In this document: piece by piece, positions 22,370 to 34,942 of the stretch
How the letters are laid out: each line of letters begins with the position of its first letter
Numbering within the stretch: position 1 is the stretch's first letter
NCBI GenBank assembly: GCA_964247055.1
Contig: OZ176056.1
Span: 8,308,001-8,372,000 of the forward strand
Source: Paragordius varius
Lineage: Eukaryota; Nematomorpha
Reading direction: 5' to 3'
Length of the DNA stretch: 64,000 nucleotides
Program-made: the position numbers and the translations under genes
The notes under the pieces: generated by a model
The model's database searches: none
What the model saw: only the letters and a program-made list of their open reading frames with translations
What the model was told of the DNA's origin: nothing

Positions 22370-25300
22370 CATAAGAGATGATGAAATTTTTTTACCCCAA
22401 TGATATCGACTAGAGTTAAATGTATTTAACTTATTTAGAATTTCTAACAAAACGAATATAAAAAAACATTTACACGTTGCTGCTTTCTCAGAAATACAAT
22501 AGTATATAACTTGTTTTTTAGTTTTTAGGCAGGTATACTTATCTAAATACAAATATTTGCTGATATCGAAGTAGACTATATTATCAAAATATATCAGACT
22601 TATGTTATCAATATTAACTAATTTCGATATCAGGTAAACACTTTTATTTGCATAATATGTTGTAACAAAAAATTTTAGATGAATTAAAAATAGAAGAAAT
22701 AATTTGTTTTCTAAGATTATTTCAGTAATTTTAGTTCGAATAAAAACAAAAATTGATGGAAATGCGCATCAGCTAAAACTTATAAAAAATAATTTTTTTC
22801 CCATTTTAAATTCAGATTAAAACGTTTAATTATTTTGTGATTAATAATCCAATATATCGTGTAAAAAAGAGTATTGCACCATATATAATACCAATATAAA
22901 AGTTTCGTGCCTTATTACATATGTAGATTTTTATAGTAAAAATATAAAAATTAATAAATAACTCATGGCCATTGAAAAGCACTTTGTACCCGCGGCCCAT
23001 AGGCCGCAGTTTGAATATCACTAATTTAAATCGTAGATTTAGTAAAAAAAAATAAGTTAAAAACTTTCAAAATAGATCATAAGGCTTTTATTATAATTAT
23101 AAGAATTCGTTATACTTTTTTTCAATCCAACTCAATATTATTTTCAGTAAAAAAATAGAATTTTAATCGCAACATTTTTTTGAATTCAACACGTTTCAAT
23201 TTCTAACTTTTCAAACAAATTGTTGATTTTTTTTAAACCAAACAAATTTGACAGTCTTTGATCAAAATTAGTCTACGTCAATCTGTACTCCATAATTACA
23301 CTAATATGAAGATTTAAAGAGTTAGTATGTTCCCTTAATCTGATATATGAATATTTATTGTTTGGAATACTAGTATATTTTTCTCAATAAAATTTTGGGC
23401 CAAATTTATCAATGTTATTTGAAAGCAAAAAACCCATATAAGACTTTTGCTCGATATTTGGTGCAAATGACTTTACATAATCAATTTCAAGCCTTAAAAG
23501 CAAAGGGATATTCTGATATTTTAATCAAAATGTTTATAATTTATCAACATATTTTTTACCCTATATTAATAGACGCACAATAATTTTATTAATGTATACT
23601 ACGCGCCATAAAATACAGTAACGCATGGTAATCAATAATAAATGGTTCAAATCACAAACATAAGTTTCAACTTAAGTTTGGGCAAAGCGATCTGAAAATT
23701 AAATATCTTAAAATTATCCAAAATATATTCACTTTAGTAGAAATGTTTCTTTATTTTTATGCACATGCTCCAAAAATCTTTTATTAAAATTGTATTCCCA
23801 AATTTTTTCGCCTTAATTTTTTTAATCACTTAATACAGGAAATGTTATTAAGGTTAGAAAATGCAAATAATTAACTTAAGAAAGATTTTTAATTATATTT
23901 TACCATACACTTGAGAGAGACGTACAAAATCAGCAATTTAATCCGATCGTGTTTTGGAGTTGGCCCAACTTTAGAAATTATTTCATCGTGTACAATAAAA
24001 ATAAAAATAAGTGTTATTTATGGACAAACTTTTAAATATATACCTTCTGCTCTACTGTTAATTCCTAAAATATTTTAAGGTTGTGTTAACGATTTATCCA
24101 CCGCACAAAATTCAATCGTTATGTTTTTAAAGAATATTTTTTCAAGCAAACGCGATTTTTAAGCAAAAACAGCAATTTTTTAAAACGCAACAACAATGTA
24201 AAGACAACCTAAAAACATTGCGTTTGGATAAGTTGCGTTTGCTTAATATAATATTGCCTTTGCCTAAAAAAATGTTTCGTTTGGATAGAGTAATGTTGTA
24301 TTTGTTTATACAAATGTCGCGTTTTGTATAAATGTTGCTTTAGACTAAAAAAATGATATACCATAAGGCTATACTTTATCCAATATATAATCTATAAAAA
24401 TCTTGCGATTTTAAGCGGGTTCTTGAATGACATAAAATAAAGCTAAAACTCGCATGTTGGCATCGAATTCGAATTTAATCGACTTATTTTTATGCGTTAA
24501 AGGATTAATTTTATTTATCATTTACAATAACAAATTTTCATTGCTGCTTTGATAATTAATGGTTTTCTTCTAGTTATTTTTTTTGAATTTTTAAACACTA
24601 TTTAACGCACTTTCGCGTATCGAGAAAAGCATATTTAACATGTCTTATTCAAAGTTTACCCAATACATGACATTAAACATATGGATGGCTTATATAAAAA
24701 GTAATTTTTATCGCTATTCGATCCAACGATAGCGTATTATTAAAACATCCAACATATATAATTTGGTATAATTCAATGAATGAAAAAGAGCTATGAACGT
24801 AGTTATAGATTTAGGTATTTATATGCCCAAAAACCGTCATCAATAAATGGCAACATACCTATCAATCACAATTGTGATCCATAAGCTATGAAACTTATGT
24901 CACTGAAAGATTTTCTAAATGAAATTTTTAATACTTTGGGTATTAATATCACACTTATAATCTTTTCATTGAATTATCAATACTTAATGGTATTCCATTT
25001 TAATATAAAAAAACCTAAATAATTTTTAGCTGACTCATTTTGCTTTAGTATATGTTGTTATTAGACTTAATATTGATGATAAACTGCAAATAAGGAAAAC
25101 GTACCAGTTTGTACTTATCGACAATATTTCGGTTTATATTTTATTTGCTTACATCATATGCTAAAATATTTACGCGATTAAAAATGTAAATATTGATGAC
25201 AAAATGCCTTAAATTATCGCATCTACCTCGTTATTACAAAATATTTGCATTTGTAGACTAGATAAGTATACCTGCCTAAATACAATACACTAGTATATAC

Positions 25301-25446
25301 TATTGTAATTCTGAGAAAACAAACAACGTGTTGATATTTTTTGTATTCTTTTCTATACATATAGCTGGAAAACCTAAATAATCTAAATAATTGAACCCTA
25401 GTAATTAGAAAATCACTTGCGTAAAATAATTTCATCATCTTTTGTC
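22370..25446. other. Spacer between the head-to-head gene pair
   Basis: The outer parts (22,370-22,565 and about 25,225-25,446) are inverted copies of each other: both contain agataagtatacctgcctaa in gene orientation. The middle is repeat-rich. A hAT-like terminus is at about 22,975-23,030 and a dispersed repeat at about 23,800-23,950 (cgatcgtgttttgg, as near 32,260). No gene was recognised. Confidence 0.45.
22975..23030. mobile_element. hAT-like terminal sequence (relic)
   Basis: On the minus strand: tagtgatattcaaactgcgg then cctatgggccgcgggtac. This resembles the CAGTGGTTCTCAAACTG..GGCCCGCGGGCC ends typical of animal hAT elements. No partner end was identified. Confidence 0.35.
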
Positions 25447-25454
25447 TATATAAG
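25447..25454 (+). promoter_or_regulatory. TATA box of the right secreted-protein gene
   Basis: TATATAAG 85 bp before the ATG at 25,532, followed by gctaacttttcaataggtgt. It matches the promoter of the inverted partner gene in sequence and spacing. Confidence 0.6.
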
Positions 25455-25531
25455 GGCTAACTTTTCAATAGGTGTTCATTAACAAATTTTTTTTACCCTT
25501 GCATATACTTTCGTTTGGCAAAAATTTTATC

Positions 25532-26931
25532 ATGATGAATTCTAAACTTTTTACTTCAACTCAAAAACGTTCCATTATCTCTACCAGAATGGTGCTTATC
25601 GGATTTATGGTCTTACATTGTCTTATCATGGCCTTTTCCTGTATGCTATTTTTTGTGACAGGCAATGATTACACTAGACAACAAATTTTTCTGCCACTCG
25701 AGTTTTTTTGCATTTTTTGATATTTAATATCATTTTAACAGTAAATCTGAAATAAAAATTATAACTCGTTTGAAGAATTTTGTATAATTTCATTTTTTGA
25801 ATTATGCGCCCTCTTTATAAAAATTTTACTAAAAAATGTTTTTTTCTTTGAAAATATACAAGTAATGCCCATTTGCAATATATCGTCCGAAAGATTATTA
25901 AAAACTCTATAAAATGTATACTAATATGTATTACATCGACAGTTAATATTGGACACAAAGAGCGACAAACGCGCGAAGCGAGAGCATTTTTTTAATTATT
26001 ATATTTTTAAAACTAATGCATGAAAATAGCTCAAACTTTGTTTAGATGGAGATGAATGTCCAAAAAAGATAACACAAAGATTTTCTTAATTAAAACATTT
26101 TTGATTGCTTTTATGCTACTCAAAACAGCCATTTTCAAGTTTTTTGTTTTTTAAAATTTACCATCTCATCAATATTAATTTATTTTCTTTACAAGGCTGA
26201 TAATTACGAAAATTTAAAGATAAAAACAAAGTTTAAGGTATTTTTGATCTTTTATAGCCATTATGGAATAAATTTACAGTTATACCTATGCCTTTTAGTA
26301 TCCACTAGGTAAAATATTTATGATAATAATAATTTTTATTAAAAAAGCAAACCAAAAGCTTTTCCAAACATTTTTTTAAATTAAATACTAATATAACCCT
26401 AATAATTATATTAAAATAATTTATATGATATTCAAATTAGTTTGTCTGCGAAAATTCTTGACTTATTTAAGGATTGAAAATTTTAACCATTTATATCCAA
26501 AATAACTTTTACATCCGATGGATTTAAATGGCTTACTACCATTTAAAAGATGCAGTTTTTTGCGCTCTTTCGAATGATATAAAATACATGGCTTCATATC
26601 AAAAACTTTAAATTTTCGAAATTTAGAGTTTAATGTTAAATCGGGGCCAAAAATTATCGATAAACTCTAATATAAAAAAATTCTTCCATGTAAGACCAAT
26701 TTTCTTTTCAGATATACTAATTATGTACTTTAATGAATTAAATTTTAAATTTACAAGAATGGCAGTTAAAAAAAGTTAAAATTTGTTGTCTAGTGTTATG
26801 TTGCGAACAATAATACACTGCCAATGAATAAAAATGAAAATAATTCTTCCAAAGCCCGACCTTATGAAATGTCAGGATTACTTACCATAATGGTTCAGGG
26901 GAAGAGACCGGAACAGATATTCCAAAATTAA
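25532..26931 (+). pseudogene. Right copy of the secreted-protein pair, interrupted by a CACTA-type element
   Basis: Coding sequence starts at 25,532 (MMNSKLFTSTQKRS..), with the same signal-like segment as the left copy (MVLIGFMVLHCLIMAFSCM). At 25,672 a 1,124-bp element begins. After its right end and one copy of the TTA target duplication, the reading frame continues from 26,799 without a shift to a TAA at 26,929-26,931. Homology to the left copy (aataatacac.gccaatgaat) also resumes there. Without the insertion the gene would be 90 codons plus stop; its C-terminus differs from the 143-aa left copy. As it stands, translation would enter the element and stop at 25,720. Confidence 0.65.
25672..26795. 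mobile_element. Non-autonomous CACTA (CMC/EnSpm)-like element
   Basis: Terminal inverted repeats are perfect for 18 bp: CACTAGACAACAAATTTT at the left and its inverse ending CTAGTG at the right. It is flanked on both sides by TTA, a 3-bp target-site duplication. A CACTA start with a 3-bp duplication is the hallmark of the CMC/EnSpm superfamily. No transposase is visible in the 1.1 kb. It splits the right copy of the secreted-protein gene. Confidence 0.75.
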
Positions 26932-28274
26932 ATGAAATATATAAATATCCATATCTTGATATATGGATTGTTTCTAAACTAGTTAGCGATATGACCATTC
27001 CTACTTAGGATTAAATGTTCTAAAAGAAATGGACTGACTCTAACTAATAATTTCTGTTGATAATAAAATATTTTCTTAAAGCACAAGTTTTATATATTAA
27101 TTAATCCATTTTAATCGAAACTGTGTATGTTAAATAACGCATAAACATCTTGAAATAAATTTGACGCATATATGAATATTTTATTTTTTAACACTTAATT
27201 ATTGGGTTTGGATATATAATAAATTAATCTTACAAAATATCAAAAGTTATTACACTAAATTTCTTAATCCAAATTTTTATGTTTGTAAAATCATAGAACT
27301 AACAGAGTATTGAATAAATTTTGATTCTGATTTGATCATATTGGAATATCCCCATACATTATTAAAAAAATATTGGGATCTCATTATTAGGATTTACGAG
27401 TAATTTAAATAGATTAATGGAAATTTTAATGTAATTGGTTGAGGGAAAACTTTATTATTTTATTTTTGTTAAAAGTAAAAAACATTAAACCAAAATATAA
27501 AAATTATTATAAAAAGTTATATTGATTTAAAATTGTTTTGAGATGTACAAATTATTTGAAACTATTGACACCGCTTTGATTGGGTGACTAATCATCTTGA
27601 TATAAATATAAACTGCCGAGATTTCGTGCGCTATGATATATTTATATTGGCCAATTCTATTAGAGGATATGATTTAAAATAAATTTTGTCCCTAATAAAA
27701 GAAACAAATTTAATGTTGTAAGATTAGAAAAATATTCAATTTAAACCAATTGTCGCTTTTTACCTATATGCTACTGTTTTGCAAATCGGCCGAATAGAAT
27801 GTGAATTAGCCAACACGATAGGGGTTGTAAAAATGCGCCCCTTTGAGATATTTTATATGTCTGCGAAAAGGTTGGAAAATTACCATATAATACAAATCAA
27901 AAATTATTTTGTTTCCAAAACGTTACCACAGTTAAAAATAAAATTAAGAACTAAAAGACAATATTTTTAACAATAGATGACCATATGTAATTGATTTTTT
28001 CAATGCACTATATTACAAAATAAATTTTTAAGGTTAATTTAAAACAGACTAAAATATATATTGTTTAACGATTGTTATCGTTATCATGAAAGCTATATAG
28101 AAAAATCAACGGTTAAAAAAGTTTGGCTATCTTTTCTAAAGACATTTAAAAAAAATTTCAAAACTAGTTTTTCCAAATTTTCGCACTAAAGTAGCAATCC
28201 AAATAATATTTATGTCGTGGGTGAGGAAATTTTTATTAAATTTCTAGTAAAAAAACTCTATATGCCCATATATT

Positions 28275-28656
28275 ATATATACCATTTACAATTCAAATTC
28301 CAACAATTTAATTCACCCTTGAACAATTCAAATTAACCCTTAAACTATTGAAATTCACCCTTGAACAATTCAAATTCACCCTAAAAATAAATTATGTGTT
28401 TCCAGGCTAATATAACTCATTAATATAAAATATATTCTTATGGCATAATCTATCGGTATTATATTAATTTTAAACAAAATTTTATTTCAGATAAATATGA
28501 AAAAATATACTTGATTTTTAATTTTTAAGAACACAATTTATTTTAGGGTGATTTGAATTGTTTAAGGGTAAATTTGAATTGTTCAAGGGTGAATTTAAAT
28601 TGTTTAAGGGTGAATATGAATTGTTCAAGGGTGAATTTGAACTGTAAATGGTATAT
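28275..28656. mobile_element. Family B MITE copy 11
   Basis: Left end atataccatttacaattcaa, right end gaactgtaaatggtatat. Four iterons stand in each arm around a core with ttatgtgtttccaggctaat. An ORF at 28,553-28,741 is only the translated iteron array. Confidence 0.85.
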
Positions 28657-28837
28657 ATGCCATGTGGTATATTTTGAGTCTAAAAAGCGACATACGAATC
28701 CATTTGTGTTAGGTACCCCTGCTTTAGATTATATAAGATAATTTATTTTAGCTACCATGCCTAAAATAAATATTGGATACATTCTGTAGAGACATTACAC
28801 AGTATACAAAATCAGGGGGATAAAAAATATCCTGATG

Positions 28838-28871
<34 letters not shown>

Positions 28872-29687
28872 CAGGAAAATGTAATCATGATGCTTTTTAC
28901 CCTTACAAGTGATTGAAAGTAATATATACTACTCTGATAAGTTCTTCATATGGTAAAATGGCTAGATTTTCTCGAATTTCGTTTAATAAAATATAATTGA
29001 AGTTTAAATGATATCATAAACTACATAGAAAAAGCAAATAAATACTTAAAGGTTAGATGCTGGATCCGAAAGTCTCATATTTTTGGACCGGTCTAAAATT
29101 GGCACGTTCTCTTATAATAAAGGCGAAAAGGTCAAGATTGCATAAAAAAATTTTTAAATGTAAAATCGAAAGCGTATTTTCCGAAAAAATAGATATTTTG
29201 CTTAAAAATCTATGTACAGAGCAATATTTTGGTAAAGCGAGTTTTATTTAATTTTAAAGATGGTTAGAACGGTATACACTTTAAGACATTGTATAAGCAC
29301 TTTTTTTAAAAAAATTTGATGGTGTTGATTTTAATTTTAAAATTTGGGTGGATTTTGTAAACAACATAATGTTAATTTAATATTTTCAAAACTCTGTGAT
29401 AGATATGTTTGGCATCATCAAATTATATAGAAAAGGTGATTTTATAATAGCTTAAAGCACTTTTATTTTATAATAATGCCAAAATGGTATGAAGTACTCT
29501 TTTTGCTAAAATTTTCTTAAAAATTAAATTTTTGAACGTATGGATGTTTGAAAACATATGTTTTTATGCCATAACTTAGCATATATTAAAAAACTTATCT
29601 CAAAATCACCGAATTTCTGTGTTTATCAATTGAAATTTTGAAAAATATTTTGTATACATGCAAGTAAATTGATTTGTTTGTGGATAT

Positions 29688-29981
29688 AAGCCCAAGGAGG
29701 TTTAATGTAATTTTAACATACGGAGGCTTTATACATACTGGTGTGGCTTTAGAATGGAGTTTCAAATTACCATATATAACTATGCCGGCCGTCTTCAAGA
29801 TTGAGTCTAGGATTGCTTAATCTCTGTAACTTACGTATCCGGTGCTTATTGTGGTGAGCTATGTTAGCGATGTTAAGTTAAGCGTTCTTAATCTCCCAAG
29901 TATGTGTTTGTTAAACAGAATCCGCAACGTTATAAAGACTACTACAGTTGTTTTTAGATATTGCATTAAACCTCCCAAGAC
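29688..29981. repeat. Inverted repeat pair, possible decayed TIR element
   Basis: cccaaggaggtttaatgtaa near 29,690 is inverted as attgcattaaacctcccaag near 29,960. The intervening 250 bp is less AT-rich than the flanks. Class unknown. Confidence 0.4.
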
Positions 29982-31309
29982 TAACAAACACTAATAAATA
30001 AATTGATTCTGCATTAATGCGATATAATGAAAATGACTTTTTATATTGTCACATATTTCTTAGTTCTTTACCTCAGAAAAATTGTTTTGCGTTTTATCTA
30101 TATAGTATATCATAATATATTTAATGATATTTTTTGGAATAATGCATTTAGCGAACCCAAAATATTTTATCAAATTTTCGTAAACTTTGCTACTTTCCGA
30201 TATCGAGCAATTATCACAAAAGTGTAAATAACTCTTTTATAAATTTTGTATAATTTGAATATCCGCTTGTCTTGTTCAAATGTTAATTAAATATTAAATA
30301 AATTTACCAATCTTGCAAAGTCCGAGTTTCTGTCACATAACCGAGTGATAGTTTTTTTAGAGATTATTACATTAAAAAGTTAGGATTTTTTATCGTTGAT
30401 TATCTTTGAGTTATGATAAAATTAAAGCTTTATGTTCGGAAAAAATACTATTTTTTAACGCTTGTTTTCCGTAAAGCAGAGGTATACAATCATTGCCAAT
30501 TAAAATGAATCATTCATAAAGATTTAAAAAATATCAATTTTACTAAGATTTTATGACCATTGATTTCAAATTGTGGATGTGCATTTATTTAGTAATTTTA
30601 AAATTTGGGCAGGGTATTGGACACCCCTGCCGTATATTTGCATTGGGATTTAGTACATTCTAAGCTATTTATAAAAAAATATTTTGATAATGCACCTTTT
30701 ATACTTTTGTGGGCTTTAATTGTAACACCCTTTTTGACCCCTTGACATAGATATTTGAAGTCGTTTGGTAAAAAGCGACCCTTGGGACACGTTTGGGATT
30801 AATTGGAAAATAATTTAAAAAAAATTATTTTTAACACGTTGTTACATTCGCTTAAAAATTCAATGTTTTTCACCTAAATAATTGGAAATTAAAGTCTTAT
30901 AAGTTTGAATTTAAAAAACCTCAAACATAATATTTTATTGGCCAATTATATCAAGGGCTAATTTTATCGTTCTATTCAAATATGTTTAAAAAACAATAAT
31001 ATATTAAGGGTAATTTGTAATTTTCGAAAAATTCCTTTCATTTCTTTTGTAATTTACTTAAATATTTATAATAATAATAATATATTTATTGTACATCATA
31101 TAACATGGTATATTAAATAAAATTTATACAAAAAATTTTAGGAGGCGACACAATTATTGCGACATACAACTTCTATTTAAGCTCATATGTAGTTTGAATC
31201 AAAATAATTAAGATAATTCATATTTTCGATCATACCTTTAAATATTAAAATTATATAAAGACAAAATAAAACTTATCATGAGAATTTGAATTGATCAAAT
31301 TATATAGAG

Positions 31310-31495
31310 TATTCATTTTAATGGTTGCTTATTTCACTTTATAATTAGGCAATTTGCAACACAACAGTGGGGTATGGAAAAAAACAATACTAAATGTTGA
31401 ATAAACATTAATTCCTTTCTTTTTTCCATACACTACTGTAGTGTATTACAAATCGCCCTATAATAGTGTGAAATAAGCAACCATTAAAATGTATA
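31310..31495. mobile_element. Family C palindromic MITE, most complete copy
   Basis: Left arm ttttaatggttgcttatttc, aggcaatttgcaacacaaca and gtatgg; right arm ccatacactactgtagtgta, then gtgtgaaataagcaacca. The element is nearly one palindrome of about 185 bp with a short central loop. Confidence 0.8.
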
Positions 31496-31713
31496 TACTG
31501 TATTTAATAAATTTAATAATATAATAAATTAATTAGAAAAAAGCATATTATTAAATCTTTTAGTTTTTTGTACGTTTTTTGTCTTTATATAATTTTAATT
31601 TTTTACTGTATAACATTGAGTGTTCGAACGAAAAAAATGCTTTTTTTTCAATTGTTTGCAAAAAAATGTGTGTACTGATAAAATACTGTTAATTTCTTGC
31701 ATAACAATTATAT

Positions 31714-33893
31714 TTAATGGATGCTGGTTAAATTTTCTTTACTATTTACATCGTTTAATGTATTATTATAATTATTGATATTTTTGTTGTAATTGGTTTT
31801 TTCATCACCATTTTGCATATCATTGTTGGATTGTTCAGGGTATGTTAGGGAGTATATTGATATTTCAAGCTAGAATATTGAATAAAATAATAAATGTGAT
31901 ATAAATATATTTCTAATAAACTCTCAATTATCTTTTGGAATAGTTTTATATCCCAACGTGTTAAAATTTAAATATTTTAAAAAAATTTAAGTTATTAAGA
32001 CGATTTTAATAAATATGCTTCATTAGAGTTTTGGCATTATAAATTTTTTTAAAAAATTTTAAAATAGTAAAAAAATCTTCATCTTAAACTCTTTTTGCCG
32101 CCATTTTTTACTTAATTTTTTTTAAAATCGCTATTGCAACAGACGATTAAATGTATATTATGGTTAGAAAATGTAAATAATTAGCCTTATAAAGCTTTCA
32201 TACTACATTTTACGATCAAAAACTTAATATATTTCGATTTTAATATCAGCTGTTCGTTTCAATCGTGTTTTGGGCGGAACTCTCTCAATTTTAAACTCTA
32301 AAAGTCACAAAACTGTAAAATTAAGCTTTATATTTGAGAAATGAAAAATTTTTGATAATTAAATTTTAACTAAATTAACTTTCAAAACTGTACTTTAATC
32401 TAAATGTGCTCAGGGATATAAAATTACCCCAAAAAGTAAACTAGGACAAAAAAGTGAAAAGGTATGTATCCTTAATATTAAACATATATGGTTTTTTATA
32501 GTTTAATTTTAAGGTTTTATAATTGACACACATAAGTAACAATTTAAGATATATATATAATTGAAAATAAAAACATATTCTTAAAACCATTTTTCATAAA
32601 ATCAAAAACAACCTATCTATAACATGAAAAATGATACCAGAATCAAATGAAAATTTATGTTCTTGGATCAGTTGTACTTAAATCGCGCGGGTATAAAAGT
32701 ACTTTTTTATAGCCCTAAAATAAGTATTAAATATTTTGCACTGTATTTATACAAAGTTAGTATAAATATTTGCAAATGTATCAAACAGTTATGAAATTGT
32801 TAACGGTATTATATGGGACATGACCCCTAATAAAGCAAGATATACATTTTTGGCAGATGTTTAAAATTTTTTGATAAGCACTTACTGTTTTAGATAATTT
32901 AATTCATGCTAAGTTTAGGTCTAATAAGATATTTAATTAATACGGACAAATGTAAAAAATTTAGAAGAAAAATAATTCTTTTTTTAAATTTTAAATTGTT
33001 TTTGGTCCACTCTAAGGGATCCAAAATAACCATTTTGTAGAAAGGGTTAATTCAAAAACTAGAACCTTATTTAAGAATCGAAAAAGTGAATGTTATCAAC
33101 ATTTGCTAATTAATTTATAAGCACTGGTAATTGCAAAATAAGAGGATCCACTGTATAAAAACAATCAATGAAAAAGTCAAAATGTAAAAATTTTATAATA
33201 AATATTCTTTTAAATAGCCATATTTTAAAAAACCTTAAAAAGATAACCTGAAAATAAAATTGTGAATATGTATATATTGAGTGTATCACAATTATACATC
33301 TCTATTTTTTGAACCGAAACTCATAGGTTGCAAAAAATTAAAATTTTAAAAAGTATGAATATTTAATATCACGTAATACATTAAAAAGTAATAACATAAA
33401 ACTTACCACACGGAGACCCTTTTCAAGAGGATCGGTGAGATAAAGTCCACGAGGCATATAGACTGAGTAATTTTGTTCTTGAATGTAAGATCGAATTTTC
33501 TTAAGATACTTTTTAAAAAGAAAAAAATATTAAAAAAAGAAATAATTTATCGTTATTCAGTTTTTGTGATGAAAATATATCATATATGCATAAAAAAGAG
33601 CAAACTTTTTCACAACGTGTATCCACACAAAGGTATGATAAATAAGCCGTCATACAACCGAGTAATCCTTCCAAAAATGTTTCACAATTACATTTATCAG
33701 CTTCTTTATACATTTCATTTAGAGTATTGATAGTGTTTATATACACATTGCGCTCAATCTATACAATAAAGTAACTTATTGGCAATACCCTATCTTCTAA
33801 TTCCTTGGGAAAATTGGTTGAAAATTTGCAAACGGTGCCTTCTTGATAATCTCTTTGAACATAGATATGATTCACTTTGAGAATTGGTTCCAT
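31714..33893 (-). CDS. GOLGA7: GOLGA7 / Erf4-type palmitoyltransferase partner, 4 exons
   Basis: Accessory subunit of DHHC palmitoyltransferases (the ZDHHC9 partner in mammals, Erf4 in yeast) that supports Ras palmitoylation at the Golgi. Coding exons: 33789-33893, 33606-33758, 33407-33508, 31714-31869. Junctions are in phase, giving 171 aa (human 137 aa). Landmarks: YVQRDYQEGTVCKF, FPKELEDR, TLNEMYKEADK, FLEGLLGCMTAYLSYLC, SYIQEQNYSVYMPRGLYLTD and P-LEKGLRV, then LEISIY in the last exon. The cysteine cluster corresponds to the palmitoylated cysteines of GOLGA7. Introns are 30, 97 and 1,537 nt. The donor of intron 2 is GTTTGC. The last exon adds a tail of about 45 residues rich in Asn that the family normally lacks. 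The gene diverges from the Salvador gene across 110 bp. Confidence 0.94.
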
Positions 33894-34003
33894 ATGGACA
33901 TTTTTCGTTGTCAGGTTTACCACATGTTTTTGGTTTAGTGGAAATTTTATAGGCTGCGAAAAAAATTGAATTGCAAAGTTTTGCGTTTCTACCGGTATAT
34001 TAT
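33894..34003. promoter_or_regulatory. 110-bp divergent intergenic region
   Basis: Lies between the start codons of GOLGA7 (-) and the Salvador homologue (+), so it must serve as a bidirectional promoter unless non-coding 5' exons exist. No canonical TATA box is visible. Confidence 0.5.
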
Positions 34004-34942
34004 ATGACTTCTTGGAAAAAGACTAAGCAAAAAACTGAAAATTTGATCGGAGTATACAGTAAAAAAACAACCAACACATCACTTAAACGCGATGACAATA
34101 ATACGGCATTCAGAGATTATAAAATTAAAAGTCGCGAAAATATTAATCAATTACACAATAACAACCACCATACAAAGTCGCAGCAAATAACTCCAACTAA
34201 TTTAACATCCACTTATTCAACAAAGGTTAAACCATCCTTTAAATCATACATTTATGATTTTTTAAAACGAAAAAAATCTATCGAACTTACCATTTCTGAT
34301 CCAAATCCTAATAATTCAAATCACTTGGCTATACTGCCCCATAAAAAACATTCTGTTACAGCACAAAACATTAAACCCAAAAATTTTGTCACCATAAACA
34401 ATAATTCTCCTGTGAATACTTCCCCTCTGGTTCCAGCAAATCCATTCTTGAATGCTAAAATCCCTGATTGGCTTATTACATATTCCACGTCCCTACCAAC
34501 AACACTTGAACCCAATTCTGAATTAAATTGGAACCGTTTTGAGATGGGTCAGTTGGAAACGTTTGAAGCTATACTTAAACGATTATTTATGCTGGAGCTA
34601 GAAAAAATTGTTATGAAATATGAAGCATTTCGCTTATGCCTAGCCCATAAACTTGAAGAATACATTTACAAACATAGGGCGGTAACATCAAATAAATGTT
34701 TTGTCACCCAATCATCACCTTACCACAAAACATCACAACAAATTGTGCCCAAAACTCAAGAACGATACAATGTTTCAAATATCTCTAATCTCATCTCAAT
34801 AGATTCTGGCATAAAAAATTCGGGGGCATTTAAATATTCTTTCCCGAATTTGAGGCAACAACATCAATATTATGTGTTAAATAAAAGTGATAAAAACTCA
34901 AACATATATTACTCACAAAATATGTATATATCCAATTTATAA
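34004..34942 (+). CDS. SAV1: Salvador (SAV1) homologue lacking WW domains
   Basis: Hippo-pathway scaffold that binds the Hippo/MST kinase through its SARAH domain. A single intronless exon of 312 aa. The ATG at 34,004 is chosen because MTSWKKTK..GVYSKK aligns with the conserved N-terminus of SAV1 (M.SRKKTK); the longer reading would need a TTG start. Diagnostic blocks are PLVPANPF (about 142-148), IPDWLITY (about 153-160) and a SARAH helix (ETFEAILKRLFMLELEKIV, about 185-203, then KYEAFR). Human SAV1 (383 aa) has two WW domains just upstream of VPANP. Here that region is Asn/Ser/Thr-rich, and the only tryptophans in the protein are W4, the one in PDWL and the one in LNWN. A tail of about 95 residues follows SARAH. 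Identification is firm; the partners bound without WW domains are unknown. Confidence 0.92.
   Translation: MTSWKKTKQKTENLIGVYSKKTTNTSLKRDDNNTAFRDYKIKSRENINQLHNNNHHTKSQQITPTNLTSTYSTKVKPSFKSYIYDFLKRKKSIELTISDPNPNNSNHLAILPHKKHSVTAQNIKPKNFVTINNNSPVNTSPLVPANPFLNAKIPDWLITYSTSLPTTLEPNSELNWNRFEMGQLETFEAILKRLFMLELEKIVMKYEAFRLCLAHKLEEYIYKHRAVTSNKCFVTQSSPYHKTSQQIVPKTQERYNVSNISNLISIDSGIKNSGAFKYSFPNLRQQHQYYVLNKSDKNSNIYYSQNMYISNL

Larger units (their letters stand above)
26932..31713. other. Gene-free repeat-rich interval
   Basis: Short ORFs only (for example 27,779-27,970 and 30,027-30,227), none recognised. It contains family B copy 11, a family C element, an (AT)n tract at 28,841-28,869, a dispersed repeat near 29,420-29,600 related to positions 19,040-19,130, and the inverted repeat described at 29,690-29,980. 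Confidence 0.45.

Noticed and set aside
23640-23660. tRNA B-box-like ggttcaaatc
   Set aside because: No matching A box, anticodon arm or acceptor stem upstream. No tRNA was found in the window.
28553-28741. ORF rich in NLNCSRVNLNC-type repeats
   Set aside because: It is the translation of family B iterons. The ORF at 3,932-4,132 (-) is the same artefact.
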